Assembly (NCBI GenBank): GCA_945870545.1
Contig: CAMBTF010000024.1
Span: forward strand, 1-11,497
Source: Akkermansia muciniphila
GTDB lineage: Bacteria > Verrucomicrobiota > Verrucomicrobiia > Verrucomicrobiales > Akkermansiaceae
Direction: 5' to 3'
Length of the DNA stretch: 11,497 nt
Below are positions 1-6,435 of this stretch, piece by piece (the stretch's first letter is position 1; each line of letters begins with the position of its first letter). The notes below the pieces were generated by a model that saw only the letters and a list, made by a program, of their open reading frames with translations, made no database searches and had not been told where the DNA came from. The position numbers were made by a program, and so were the translations under genes.

Positions 1-314
1 GCATCCTGCAGGAAATCCATGACAACCTGCTTTCCAAAGCCCGCTTGCTGCGTGACTCGAACATCACGCCTTGCTCGGAGATCGGCGCGTTTCATGCCCA
101 TTGGGAAAAGGAAAACCCCGGCTGGCTGCTCACCCCGTGGGCGGGCACTTCGGAGGAGGAGGACGCCCTTTCCAAGCAGCACAAGATCACCATCCGCTGC
201 CTGCCACTGCCGGATGCGGGGCTGCCGGAATCCCTGTTCGCGGGGCTTTCCGACAAATGTTTCCTGACCGGAAAACAAAGCAGCGCAGTCACGCTATGGG
301 GACGGAGCTACTGA
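1..314 (+). CDS. proS: Prolyl-tRNA synthetase, archaeal/eukaryotic type, C-terminal end (5' end outside window)
   Basis: This is the last 103 codons of an open frame that enters from the left edge; the first full codon is at position 3. The enzyme charges tRNA-Pro with proline in the cytoplasm. The fragment matches the C-terminal domain of the archaeal/eukaryotic-type (type 3) enzyme: a helix with NLLSKARLLRDSN, then HAHWEKENPGWLLTPWAG, then HKITIRCLPLP, then a GLSDKCFLTGK turn, ending in the family's terminal tyrosine (LWGRSY). In zinc-binding relatives this domain carries four cysteines in a CGxxxCE plus CxxCGK arrangement. Here the first pair reads AGTSEEE and the second keeps only one Cys (KCFLTGK), so the zinc site looks degenerate. 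The catalytic domain is not visible. The identification is from recalled family motifs and is fairly firm. Confidence 0.88.
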   Translation, partial: ILQEIHDNLLSKARLLRDSNITPCSEIGAFHAHWEKENPGWLLTPWAGTSEEEDALSKQHKITIRCLPLPDAGLPESLFAGLSDKCFLTGKQSSAVTLWGRSY

Positions 315-396
315 AATCCGCGTCAACAACCGCCGCTTCCGGCGTATCCCGCTAGGTCATCTCCCGGAAGCCCGGTCAGGTAAGGGTGTTTTGGGA

Positions 397-413
397 GGCT
401 GGAATCGCCAGCC
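397..413. terminator. Weak hairpin in the convergent gap between proS and the propeller gene
   Basis: The 104-bp gap 315-418 separates two converging stop codons. It holds a 6-bp stem (GGCTGG at 397-402, CCAGCC at 408-413) with a 5-nt loop, and a smaller stem-loop at 331-344 (CGCCG, CTTC loop, CGGCG) 17 nt after the proS stop. Neither is followed by a T-run on either strand, so they are not canonical intrinsic terminators. They may only mark transcript ends. Confidence 0.25.
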
Positions 414-418
414 ACTGA

Positions 419-1858
419 TCACCGGGGGATTTCGTTGAGAGTGTAGAATGCCTCGGGGTGCCAGAGGGTGAGGCCGGAGGTGGATTTCACGCCGGGAGCC
501 TTGAGGTGGTGGACGTGGCCGCGGACAAGGCCATCGATGACGAGGCGCACGGATTTGCCATCGGCGGCGACGGTGGCGGATTTTACGACGGGGGTGGCCT
601 TGTCCACTTCGGGCGAGCCGTAGCCGGATTGTAGGATGTAAGTCCATGCCTCCATCGAGTAGGAGGCGGGATTGGCGGCGGAGGCTGGGTCAACCGGCTC
701 GGTGAAAGTGAGGGTGAAGCCGTCGGGCTGCGCGCTCATCGTGTGGATCTCGAAAGGGGTTTTACCGTTCCATTTCACGCGGTCGAAATTGAAAGGCTGG
801 TTGCCGCGGGAGGCCCAGCCGCGGTTGGAGCCGCCGACGAAGAGGAAGCCGCGCTCATCGAGTTTGGCGGGGATGATGCCGCACTGGAAGCCTTCGAGGA
901 AATGGAACACTGCGCCTTGGTAGATGCCGTTCACTTTTTCAAGGCAGACCCGCTGCACCTGGGAGTGGGTTTGCTCGCCGATGTAAAGTTGCCCGGCCCA
1001 GGGGCCGAATTTTCCGCCGCCGAGGTCGGGGACGATGGCGGTGGGGGATTGGCCGACCTTGCCGTGGGGCAGGACGACGGCGGGGGGGATGTAGTCGGGA
1101 AATTTCAGGTGCTCGGCGAGGACGCGGGAGCCGTCCTGCGGCTCAGGAGGAGCGGGGAGGTTGGCGAGCTTATGGTATTTGTTGCCGGTGGGGTTGCCTT
1201 GGAAGGACCCAGGCTTGAGCCATTTCAGGGAGGAGGAGCCGTTCCAGAGGCCCTGGTTGTCGGTGTAGAAGACGTCGCCCTCGGCGTTGAAACCGATGCC
1301 GCCCGGGGAGCGGATGCCGGAGCAGGTGGGGATCATTTTCCCGTCCGGGGTGATGCGGACGGTCCAGCCGCGCCAGTCGGAGTCCGCGCTCAATGAGCCG
1401 GTGAGGCAGAGGGCGATCCAGACGTCGCCGTTCTTGTCCGGTGAGGTGCCGAAGGCGTATTCGTGGTAGTCGCCATTGATGCCCCAATCGGAGTTGATCG
1501 TTTCGAAAACATCGGCGGAGCCATCGCCGTCGGAATCCTGGATGCGGGAAAACTCCGGGCGCTGGGTGAGGTAGAGCGAGCCGTCTTTCCAATACATGCC
1601 GAGCGGTTCGTGGAGGCCGTGGGCGAAGCGCGTCCATTTCACCTGCGAGAGATCCGCGCCGTAAGCACCCTCGCAGATCCAGAGATCGCCGCGGCGGGTG
1701 GTGACGGCGACCTTGTCACCCGGCATGAGGGCGATGGAGCCGATTTCCATGACCTCGCCCGGAGGCAGGGGGATGGAATCGATGGTGTAGAAGTCGGATT
1801 GCTTCTGCTGTGCCAGGGTGGCGGTGCAAAGGGTGGCGAGGAAAAGGAAAGGGCGCAT
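419..1858 (-). CDS. Secreted beta-propeller protein, glucose/sorbosone dehydrogenase-like
   Basis: A 479-residue protein with an N-terminal signal peptide (MRPFLFLATLCTATLAQ), so probably periplasmic or secreted. I chose the ATG at 1858. The frame stays open to 1918, but the only earlier starts are non-ATG and lie in the repeat between the genes. Propeller-like blades recur as G-D/N-V-x-Y/W strands: GDLWICEG near residue 58, HEYAFGTSPDKNGDVWIA near 132, SPGGIGFNAEGDVFYTDNQG near 184, and a YIGEQTHSQVQRV strand further on. An acidic DSDGDGSADVFE segment at 108-119 resembles a calcium loop. Residues after about 370 form a separate domain (TFTEPVDPASAANPASYSMEAW). There is no CXXCH haem motif. 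It is the second gene of a unit with the cytochrome c-PA14 gene 90 bp upstream, which could accept its electrons. Neither substrate nor cofactor can be named from the sequence. Confidence 0.8.
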   Translation of the reverse strand: MRPFLFLATLCTATLAQQKQSDFYTIDSIPLPPGEVMEIGSIALMPGDKVAVTTRRGDLWICEGAYGADLSQVKWTRFAHGLHEPLGMYWKDGSLYLTQRPEFSRIQDSDGDGSADVFETINSDWGINGDYHEYAFGTSPDKNGDVWIALCLTGSLSADSDWRGWTVRITPDGKMIPTCSGIRSPGGIGFNAEGDVFYTDNQGLWNGSSSLKWLKPGSFQGNPTGNKYHKLANLPAPPEPQDGSRVLAEHLKFPDYIPPAVVLPHGKVGQSPTAIVPDLGGGKFGPWAGQLYIGEQTHSQVQRVCLEKVNGIYQGAVFHFLEGFQCGIIPAKLDERGFLFVGGSNRGWASRGNQPFNFDRVKWNGKTPFEIHTMSAQPDGFTLTFTEPVDPASAANPASYSMEAWTYILQSGYGSPEVDKATPVVKSATVAADGKSVRLVIDGLVRGHVHHLKAPGVKSTSGLTLWHPEAFYTLNEIPR

Positions 1859-1864
1859 GGGAAA

Positions 1865-1947
1865 ATTGGATATTGGATATTGGTGATTGAGTATTCGGAA
1901 GATGGGGATTCGCACCAATGATCAATGGGCCATCTCCAATCAACAAT
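1865..1947. repeat. Head-to-head arrays of 7-bp ATTGNNN units
   Basis: On the + strand, five 7-bp units run from 1865 to 1899: ATTGGAT, ATTGGAT, ATTGGTG, ATTGAGT, ATTCGGA. On the - strand, five more run from 1947 down to 1913: ATTGTTG, ATTGGAG, ATGGCCC, ATTGATC, ATTGGTG. A 13-bp spacer separates the arrays. Together they fill the 90-bp space between the cytochrome stop codon and the propeller start codon, in the middle of a same-strand gene pair. In the mRNA the opposed ATTGGTG units are exactly complementary, and several other registers allow partial pairing, so slippery stem-loops could form just before the propeller start. The phasing is directly visible; any function is unknown. Confidence 0.75.
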
Positions 1948-1948
1948 C

Positions 1949-3364
1949 TCAGCGGAGCTTGTAGGTGACGGTGACGGGTTTTCCGGGGGCAAGGCTGACC
2001 GACTTGGCGGGAGTGACTTGCGGATTGTCGCCGAGCGGGATTTCCAAAACAGACGAGCCGCCGGTGAGGCTGAGGGTGCGGATGAGCGTGCCGTTTTCGC
2101 CTGGCGTCCAGAAATCGCTAAGAAGCTGGTTTTCCATTTTCACGTTGAAAGTCGGGTTGCCCTTGGGATCGAGCGTGTAGCCCTTGAAGCGGGCGGACGG
2201 CGGGAGGAAGCGCTGGTTGCTCAGGGTGATGACATTTGCGGCCATCGGCGGCTGGAAGCCTTGGCCCCGGTTCGTCCAATGACGCCCGGCATCGATGAAT
2301 CCGTCCGCCCAAAGCAGTTCAGGTGCGAGGTTGTCGGCGGAATACGCCATACTGACACCGCTAGGAAAACCAAAGCCGATCGCCCGCGGCGAGCTGCCTT
2401 CGATGAAATTGCGGTATATCACCGTCCTGCCGTCCTTTGGCAGCAGAGGAATGGTGGGCACGCTCGGCGATTTCAAAGGTGCCTGTGGGGTGAGCCACTG
2501 CCACTGCTGCGCGCTGGCGATCTTCCATCCGAGGGAAATGTCCTGTATACCCTTTCCCTGGAAATACTCGATGCGTATCGGGTTCGCCCCGGCTTTCAGC
2601 GTGACCTTGCCCTCCGAGATGCGCTGCTTGTTAGCCATCGACCCGAGCCCTTTCACCTCGGCGACGGGATGTCCGTTGAGGAGCAACCGGGCGCCATCGT
2701 CCGCATCGAGCTGGAACTCGTATTCCCCATCCGCAGGAGCCATAAAATCGCCTTCCCAGACGATGCCGAAGTCCTGCTTCAGCGCCGCGATCGAAAGATC
2801 GATGATGCCGTGGTGTTCCTCCTCGACGTTTTCAGCCTCGATCTTGCTGAAGTCCGGCGTCTGCACCCATTGCCCCTTGTAGACTCGCGAGGTGAGGTTC
2901 GCGAGGGCGGTGGGCTGCTTTTCTAGGGGGAAAAGTTCCATCAGCTCGGGAGCGGTCCATGGTTTGGTGCGGGATGCGAACTCATCGCGCGCGACTTGGA
3001 CGAGGTCGCGCTTCACCTCCTGCCCTTTGTTGCCCCAGGCCTTGTGGACAAAGTTTAGGATCGCCACGATCTGGTCATCGCCTAGGGCATCGCCCTGCGG
3101 GGGCATTTCCAGGTTGTAGGATTTGCCGCCGACCTCGATGGGGCCGTGGATACCTTTCAGGATGATCGCGACCGAGCGTTTCGGGTTGCCGTGCACCCAC
3201 TCGCTGCCGGCCAGCGGTGGGAACGCGCCGCCGGTGGCTCCTTTGCCGTCAGGTGCGTGGCAGGCCGCGCAATAGAGACCGTAGAGTTGCTCTCCATCCT
3301 GTGCGTGGAGTGGCGGGGCAAGCAAAGCGAGGGAAAGCAGGAAGGGATATCTTCTGAGAAGCAT
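1949..3364 (-). CDS. Secreted cytochrome c with PA14 domain
   Basis: A 471-residue exported protein. Residues 1-21 are a signal peptide ending LHA. A mono-haem cytochrome c domain follows: the haem attachment site CAACH lies at residues 32-36, and Met87 in the LEMPPQGDALGDDQI segment is the likely second axial ligand. After a linker (about 112-157) comes a PA14-type beta-barrel, about 158-285, with the typical DFGIVWEGDF, GEYEFQLDADDGARLLLNG and IRIEYFQG strands. PA14 domains commonly bind carbohydrate. The remaining roughly 185 residues are an unrecognised C-terminal region. The start ATG at 3364 is preceded by no clear ribosome binding site. The gene is first in a two-gene unit with the propeller protein. 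In PVC bacteria cytochrome, PA14 and propeller modules often occur together, which suggests a periplasmic oxidation system. The exact reaction is not known. Confidence 0.85.
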   Translation of the reverse strand: MLLRRYPFLLSLALLAPPLHAQDGEQLYGLYCAACHAPDGKGATGGAFPPLAGSEWVHGNPKRSVAIILKGIHGPIEVGGKSYNLEMPPQGDALGDDQIVAILNFVHKAWGNKGQEVKRDLVQVARDEFASRTKPWTAPELMELFPLEKQPTALANLTSRVYKGQWVQTPDFSKIEAENVEEEHHGIIDLSIAALKQDFGIVWEGDFMAPADGEYEFQLDADDGARLLLNGHPVAEVKGLGSMANKQRISEGKVTLKAGANPIRIEYFQGKGIQDISLGWKIASAQQWQWLTPQAPLKSPSVPTIPLLPKDGRTVIYRNFIEGSSPRAIGFGFPSGVSMAYSADNLAPELLWADGFIDAGRHWTNRGQGFQPPMAANVITLSNQRFLPPSARFKGYTLDPKGNPTFNVKMENQLLSDFWTPGENGTLIRTLSLTGGSSVLEIPLGDNPQVTPAKSVSLAPGKPVTVTYKLR

Positions 3365-3508
3365 ATAAGTAGGAACGAGGTGGGTGGGGGAAATGTTTCA
3401 GTACGGGGTAGGAATGGAGAGTTTTTTCTCATACGACAAGCTGATGTTAGGCGGTTTGGAAGTGAAATCTACTTTACAGGAAAGGCAGACAGTCGGAAAC
3501 AATCCGCC
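3365..3508. promoter_or_regulatory. Divergent intergenic region, presumed promoters for both flanking genes
   Basis: This 144-bp gap separates the divergent starts of the cytochrome c gene (-) and the L,D-transpeptidase gene (+), so at least two promoters should lie here or just beside it. I found no convincing -35/-10 pair on either strand. The call rests on gene arrangement only. Confidence 0.35.
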
Positions 3509-4069
3509 GTGATCGAAAGATTTACCCACCTACTCCTGCCTGCGCTGTGCGCCCTTGCCGTCTCTTCCTGTGCCTTCCCGCCCGAGGAGCCGATCAAGGC
3601 GGAGCGCATCATGTTCCAGTGGTATGACGATGCCGGGCAGGGCGCGGTTTCATTATCCATCGATCTCAGCGACCAGATCGCGACGATCAGGCGCGGTGAC
3701 CGAGAGATCGGCTGGTGTTACGTGGCCACGGGGCTGGAAGGCCGCTCCACAAGGCCGGGTAGCTACCGGATCACGGAAAAGATCGTCGACAAGCACTCCA
3801 ACAAATACGGCTGGATTGAGAACGAGTTCGGCGAGGTGACCGATGACGACGCATCGCCCGGCGACCGCTTGCAGCCTGGTGAGCGCTACATGCCTGCGCC
3901 GATGCCTTACTGGATGCGCCTGACCCATTACGGGATCGGGATGCACGTCGGGAACATTCCAAGGCCCGGCGAACCGGCCTCGCACGGCTGCATACGCATG
4001 CCGAAGGATTTCGTGCCGACGCTTTTCGAAATGGTGGAAATTGGCACCCCGGTGAAGATCGGTTACTGA
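3509..4069 (+). CDS. L,D-transpeptidase (YkuD/ErfK family) lipoprotein
   Basis: Predicted to cross-link peptidoglycan stem peptides, or attach proteins to them, through an active-site cysteine, acting from a membrane-anchored position outside the cytoplasm. With the GTG start at 3509 the product has 186 residues. It begins with a lipoprotein signal peptide whose lipobox V-S-S-C ends at Cys21. I preferred GTG 3509 because it gives this clean signal; the frame is open further left but lacks a plausible start. A GGAA about 10 bp upstream is a weak ribosome site. The YkuD core holds ATGLEGRSTRPGSYRI (residues 73-88), His146 in GIGMHVG, and the catalytic signature SHGCIRMP at 158-165 with Cys161 as nucleophile. 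No LysM or other peptidoglycan-binding domain is present. It is a compact single-domain member and converges on uppS. Confidence 0.85.
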   Translation: MIERFTHLLLPALCALAVSSCAFPPEEPIKAERIMFQWYDDAGQGAVSLSIDLSDQIATIRRGDREIGWCYVATGLEGRSTRPGSYRITEKIVDKHSNKYGWIENEFGEVTDDDASPGDRLQPGERYMPAPMPYWMRLTHYGIGMHVGNIPRPGEPASHGCIRMPKDFVPTLFEMVEIGTPVKIGY

Positions 4070-4102
4070 GTTTTTCGATCCGCGTCTCACGGGTTGAAAA
4101 AC
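4070..4102. terminator. 13-bp stem-loop directly after the L,D-transpeptidase stop codon
   Basis: Arms at 4070-4082 (GTTTTTCGATCCG) and 4090-4102 (CGGGTTGAAAAAC) pair over 13 positions, two of them G-U, around a 7-nt loop. The T-run is in the left arm and the A-run in the right arm, the reverse of an intrinsic terminator, and no T-run follows. It may protect the 3' end or mark the boundary between the convergent ldt and uppS genes. The rest of the gap, to 4261, shows no supported gene. Confidence 0.4.
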
Positions 4103-4261
4103 GCTGTGAAACGTATCCCAAAGAGAACGGCGGCGATTCTTCCGAAAACCACCCGTGTGATATCTGCGGCGGACTCTATCGCGATGATCTACGCGATTTC
4201 CATTCTTGCCGGGTGCGGTGGTGTTTTTCGCCGTGCGGGCGGCACGGATAGGAGGAATTTC

Positions 4262-4951
4262 TCACAGAGCCCCGAATCGGCGGTGGCGTCTTTTGTATTC
4301 CTCGACGGCGGCGAAAAGGTCGCCCTGGCGGAAGTCGGGCCACATTTTTTTCACGATAACGATTTCCGAATAGGAGATCTGCCAGAGTAGGAAATTGGAG
4401 ATGCGCATCTCGCCGGAGGTGCGGATCAGGAGGTCCGGGTCGGGGATGCCGGCGGTGTAGAGGTGTCGCGCGAAAAGATCTGTGGTGATTTCCTCCGGTG
4501 AAATCGTTCCCGCGATGGCGGCCTCAGCGATCGCGCGGGCGGCGGCGGTGATTTCCTCGCGAGCTCCGTAGGAAAGGGCAAGCACGAGGGTCATGGAGTC
4601 GTTGCCCTTGGTATGCTCCTGGATGCGGGCGAGGCGCTCGCGGGTGGAGGCGGGCAGACGATCGATCTGGCCGATGGCTTGGAGGCGGACGTTCTGTTTG
4701 TCGAGTTCCTCCGCCTTTTCATCGAGGAAGCGGTCGAGCAAGGCCATCAGCGCCTCGATCTCGGCTTCGGGACGGTTCCAGTTTTCCGAGGAAAAGGCGT
4801 AGAGTGTGAGGTATTTCACACCGAGTTCCTTGCAGGCGTCCATCACCTCACGCACGGATTCCGCCCCGGCACGATGGCCTTCGGCGCGGGGCAGTCCGCG
4901 TTCCTTCGCCCAACGGCCGTTGCCGTCCATGATGATTGCAATGTGAGTCAA
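4262..4951 (-). CDS. uppS: Isoprenyl transferase (undecaprenyl diphosphate synthase)
   Basis: Makes the C55 polyprenyl diphosphate carrier for cell-wall glycans by cis-condensing isopentenyl diphosphate onto farnesyl diphosphate in the cytoplasm; it is normally essential. All landmarks of the cis-prenyltransferase family are present in 229 residues: MDGNGRWA at 8-15 with catalytic Asp9, the GHRAG segment at 25-29, FSSENW at 53-58, and RTSGEMRISNFLLWQISYSE at 177-196 with basic diphosphate-binding residues and the Mg-ligand Glu196. The start is a TTG at 4951, because no in-frame ATG or GTG lies upstream before a stop at 5006-5008, and the first ATG (Met8) would remove the leading strand. No good ribosome site is visible. 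The usual partner cdsA does not follow. A toxin-antitoxin pair lies 87 bp upstream on the same strand. A TTGACT (5004-5009) and CATTCT (4980-4985) pair, 18 bp apart, could be its own weak promoter. Confidence 0.93.
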   Translation of the reverse strand: MTHIAIIMDGNGRWAKERGLPRAEGHRAGAESVREVMDACKELGVKYLTLYAFSSENWNRPEAEIEALMALLDRFLDEKAEELDKQNVRLQAIGQIDRLPASTRERLARIQEHTKGNDSMTLVLALSYGAREEITAAARAIAEAAIAGTISPEEITTDLFARHLYTAGIPDPDLLIRTSGEMRISNFLLWQISYSEIVIVKKMWPDFRQGDLFAAVEEYKRRHRRFGAL

Positions 4952-5038
4952 GGTTTCAGAGGTGGGGTGGAGAGGCGGGAGAATGTCCGCATCGCCGCAT
5001 GGGAGTCAATGCCTTGGCTTGGTGGATTTGGCGGTGAG

Positions 5039-5473
5039 TCACAGTGGGACTGCCATCCCCTCCGCTTCGGACAATTTCCGCTGGTTGTCATCGAAGGTAA
5101 GGAAGCGTTTCGCCCCCAGCCGCAGAGCGGAGGCCACGTGGAGGATGTCAAAACCACGATGACCGCCCGTCAAGGTGTGGGTAGCCGATAGTCGATTGGC
5201 TTCTCCGATCACATCGGCAATGTTGCAGACGGACAGGATGAGTCTCCCGGCGGAGCGATCCGCCTCGAACTGCGCCCACCACAAGGCGGCCTCGCCTTGT
5301 GCGATGAACTTGCGGAACTCCGCGAAGCGTAGCGCATTGGCCAGTTCGTATTCGCCGAGCACGGTTACGGTGATGGGAGTGCGCCGTGATTTCACCCAAG
5401 CCAAGGCGCGTTGCGTGTGGGCGTCGTTCCCATACAGCGAGAATAGGAAACTCGTGTCGGCGCAGATTACCAT
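5039..5473 (-). CDS. vapC: PIN-domain ribonuclease toxin (VapC-like)
   Basis: A 144-residue PIN-domain protein, predicted to be the toxin of a type II toxin-antitoxin pair that cuts RNA using a metal bound by acidic residues. The expected acidic positions are present: Asp6 in VICADTSFL, Glu43 in GEYELANAL, Asp109 in GFDILHVASAL and Asp128 in FLTFDDNQRKL. Its full length and intact acidic set suggest an active enzyme. Its ATG at 5473 overlaps the antitoxin stop by 7 bp, indicating translational coupling. The RNA target cannot be told from sequence; VapC relatives cleave tRNA or rRNA. It ends 87 bp before the uppS start, on the same strand. Confidence 0.87.
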   Translation of the reverse strand: MVICADTSFLFSLYGNDAHTQRALAWVKSRRTPITVTVLGEYELANALRFAEFRKFIAQGEAALWWAQFEADRSAGRLILSVCNIADVIGEANRLSATHTLTGGHRGFDILHVASALRLGAKRFLTFDDNQRKLSEAEGMAVPL

Positions 5474-5718
5474 TTTCCGGACGCTTCACGGATGATCGTG
5501 GATGCCTGCTCCGCTGTCAGGGCGTTAGCTGCTGTCCGCTTGCGCTTTACGGCAGGGCTTTGCGACCAGTCCACGCGCTCGGTGGTCTGGGCTTGTTCGG
5601 GGACAAGCCGCGCGATGGTCTTTCCCCTTCGTGTGATGATGATCTCCTCGCCAGCACCGATCCAGTCAAGCAGACTGCTGTAGCGGTTCCTGAGGTCACG
5701 GACGGTCGCAGTTCTCAT
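5467..5718 (-). CDS. Phd/YefM-family antitoxin
   Basis: An 83-residue antitoxin expected to bind and neutralise the PIN toxin encoded just downstream and to repress its own promoter. The N-terminal half is a typical Phd/YefM fold: MRTATVRDLRNRYSSLL, then GEEIIITRRGKTIARLVP at about residues 24-41. The C-terminal half is charged and Ala-rich (AVKRKRTAANALTAEQASTIIREASGKW) and is the likely toxin-wrapping tail. The ATG at 5718 is chosen because the conserved Phd start follows at once and because a near-consensus promoter places transcription start about at this ATG. The longer frame to 5784 would begin upstream of that promoter. Confidence 0.87.
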   Translation of the reverse strand: MRTATVRDLRNRYSSLLDWIGAGEEIIITRRGKTIARLVPEQAQTTERVDWSQSPAVKRKRTAANALTAEQASTIIREASGKW

Positions 5719-5725
5719 GTGCGCC

Positions 5726-5754
5726 AAAATAGGAGCACAAAGGATCTTTGTCAA
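5726..5754 (-). promoter_or_regulatory. Sigma70-type promoter for the antitoxin-toxin pair, probably leaderless
   Basis: Reading the - strand, TTGACA (5754-5749) is followed by exactly 17 bp and then TATTTT (5731-5726), close to the sigma70 consensus. Only 7 nt separate the -10 box from the antitoxin ATG at 5718, so transcription should start at or next to the A of ATG, giving an mRNA with essentially no leader. Confidence 0.7.
5737..5751. promoter_or_regulatory. Candidate antitoxin operator palindrome
   Basis: ACAAAG (5737-5742), GAT, CTTTGT (5746-5751) is a perfect inverted repeat with 6-bp arms and a 3-bp centre. It lies in the spacer between the -10 and -35 boxes and overlaps the -35 by 3 bp, a suitable place for autorepression by a Phd-type antitoxin. 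The palindrome is visible; its role as operator is inference. Confidence 0.5.
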
Positions 5755-5813
5755 GTTTCCGGATGTCTCAAACGCGGCTTGCAAGGGGGCGTTCTGTTGT
5801 TCACTCTCCGGGT

Positions 5814-6416
5814 ATGTTCGGAACAGGAATTGTGGTAGTAGTGATCGTGATCGGGCTTTTCGCCCTGATCGGGATTTACGCGATGGGCGTTTACAACGGT
5901 CTCGTAAAACTGCGGAACATGTTCAGGAATGCATTCTCGCAGATCGACGTTCAGTTGAAGCGCAGGCACGATCTCATCCCGAACTTGGTGGAAACTGCGA
6001 AGGCCTACATGGCGCATGAAAGCGGCACGCTGGAGGCGGTGATCGCGGCGCGAAACGGGGCAGAAAGTGCGAGGCAGGCGGCGGCGGCGAATCCCGGTGA
6101 TGCGGCGGCTTTGCAGAAACTGGGCGCGGCGGAGGCCGGGTTGGGAGGCGTGCTCGGCAGGCTATTCGCGGTGTCCGAGGCGTATCCCGACCTCAAGGCA
6201 AACCAGAATATGATGCAGCTCACCGAGGAACTGACGACGACTGAGAACAAGGTCGCCTTTTCCCGGCAGGCCTACAACGACTCGGTGCTCGCCTACAACA
6301 ACAAGCGCGAGGTTTTCCCGAACAATATCTTCGCAGGTATCTTCGGTTTCTCCGAGGCGGCGCTTTTTGAGATCGAGTCGCCCGTCGAGCGCGAGGCTCC
6401 GAAGGTGCAGTTCTGA
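5814..6416 (+). CDS. lemA: LemA family membrane protein
   Basis: A 200-residue protein with one N-terminal membrane helix (residues 5-24, rich in Val, Ile and Gly), followed by a long helical domain outside the membrane. The family hallmark is clear: YNGLVKLRNMFRNAFSQIDV at about 27-46, then QLKRRHDLIPNLVETAKAYM. The tail YNDSVLAYNNKREVFPNNIFAGIFGF is also typical. The biochemical role of LemA is not established; it is often encoded next to M48-type membrane proteases, as here, with 19 bp between the genes. ATG 5814 is preferred over the TTG at 5748, which would put about 22 residues before the membrane helix and would overlap the divergent antitoxin promoter. No strong ribosome site precedes it. 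Confidence 0.9.
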   Translation: MFGTGIVVVVIVIGLFALIGIYAMGVYNGLVKLRNMFRNAFSQIDVQLKRRHDLIPNLVETAKAYMAHESGTLEAVIAARNGAESARQAAAANPGDAAALQKLGAAEAGLGGVLGRLFAVSEAYPDLKANQNMMQLTEELTTTENKVAFSRQAYNDSVLAYNNKREVFPNNIFAGIFGFSEAALFEIESPVEREAPKVQF

Positions 6417-6435
6417 CCTACCACGTTTCCCGTAG

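Noticed and set aside
743..1396. Open frame of 217 codons on + opposite the propeller gene
   Set aside because: The Gly/Ala/Val/Glu-rich product without motifs is antisense to a well-supported secreted protein.
1856..1918. 20-residue N-terminal extension of the propeller protein starting at a TTG at 1918
   Set aside because: The added residues are translated from the heptamer repeat, while the ATG at 1858 gives a proper signal peptide at once.
1925..2926. Long open frame (333 codons) on + opposite the cytochrome c-PA14 gene
   Set aside because: It is antisense to a gene with clear signal peptide, haem motif and PA14 domain; its product has no recognisable motif. Long antisense frames are expected in GC-rich DNA.
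3146..3508. Long N-terminal extension of the L,D-transpeptidase
   Set aside because: It would overlap the divergent cytochrome gene by more than 200 bp and bury the lipoprotein signal peptide that begins at 3509.
4249..4254. AGGAGG on + just before the uppS 3' end
   Set aside because: It is a perfect Shine-Dalgarno match, but no start codon follows at a suitable distance, so it is taken as chance.
4094..4390. 98-codon frame on + in the ldt-uppS gap, with a hydrophobic stretch (IAMIYAISILAGCG)
   Set aside because: It starts with TTG inside the hairpin arm, has no ribosome site, and its last third overlaps the conserved C-terminus of uppS on the other strand. No support beyond being open.
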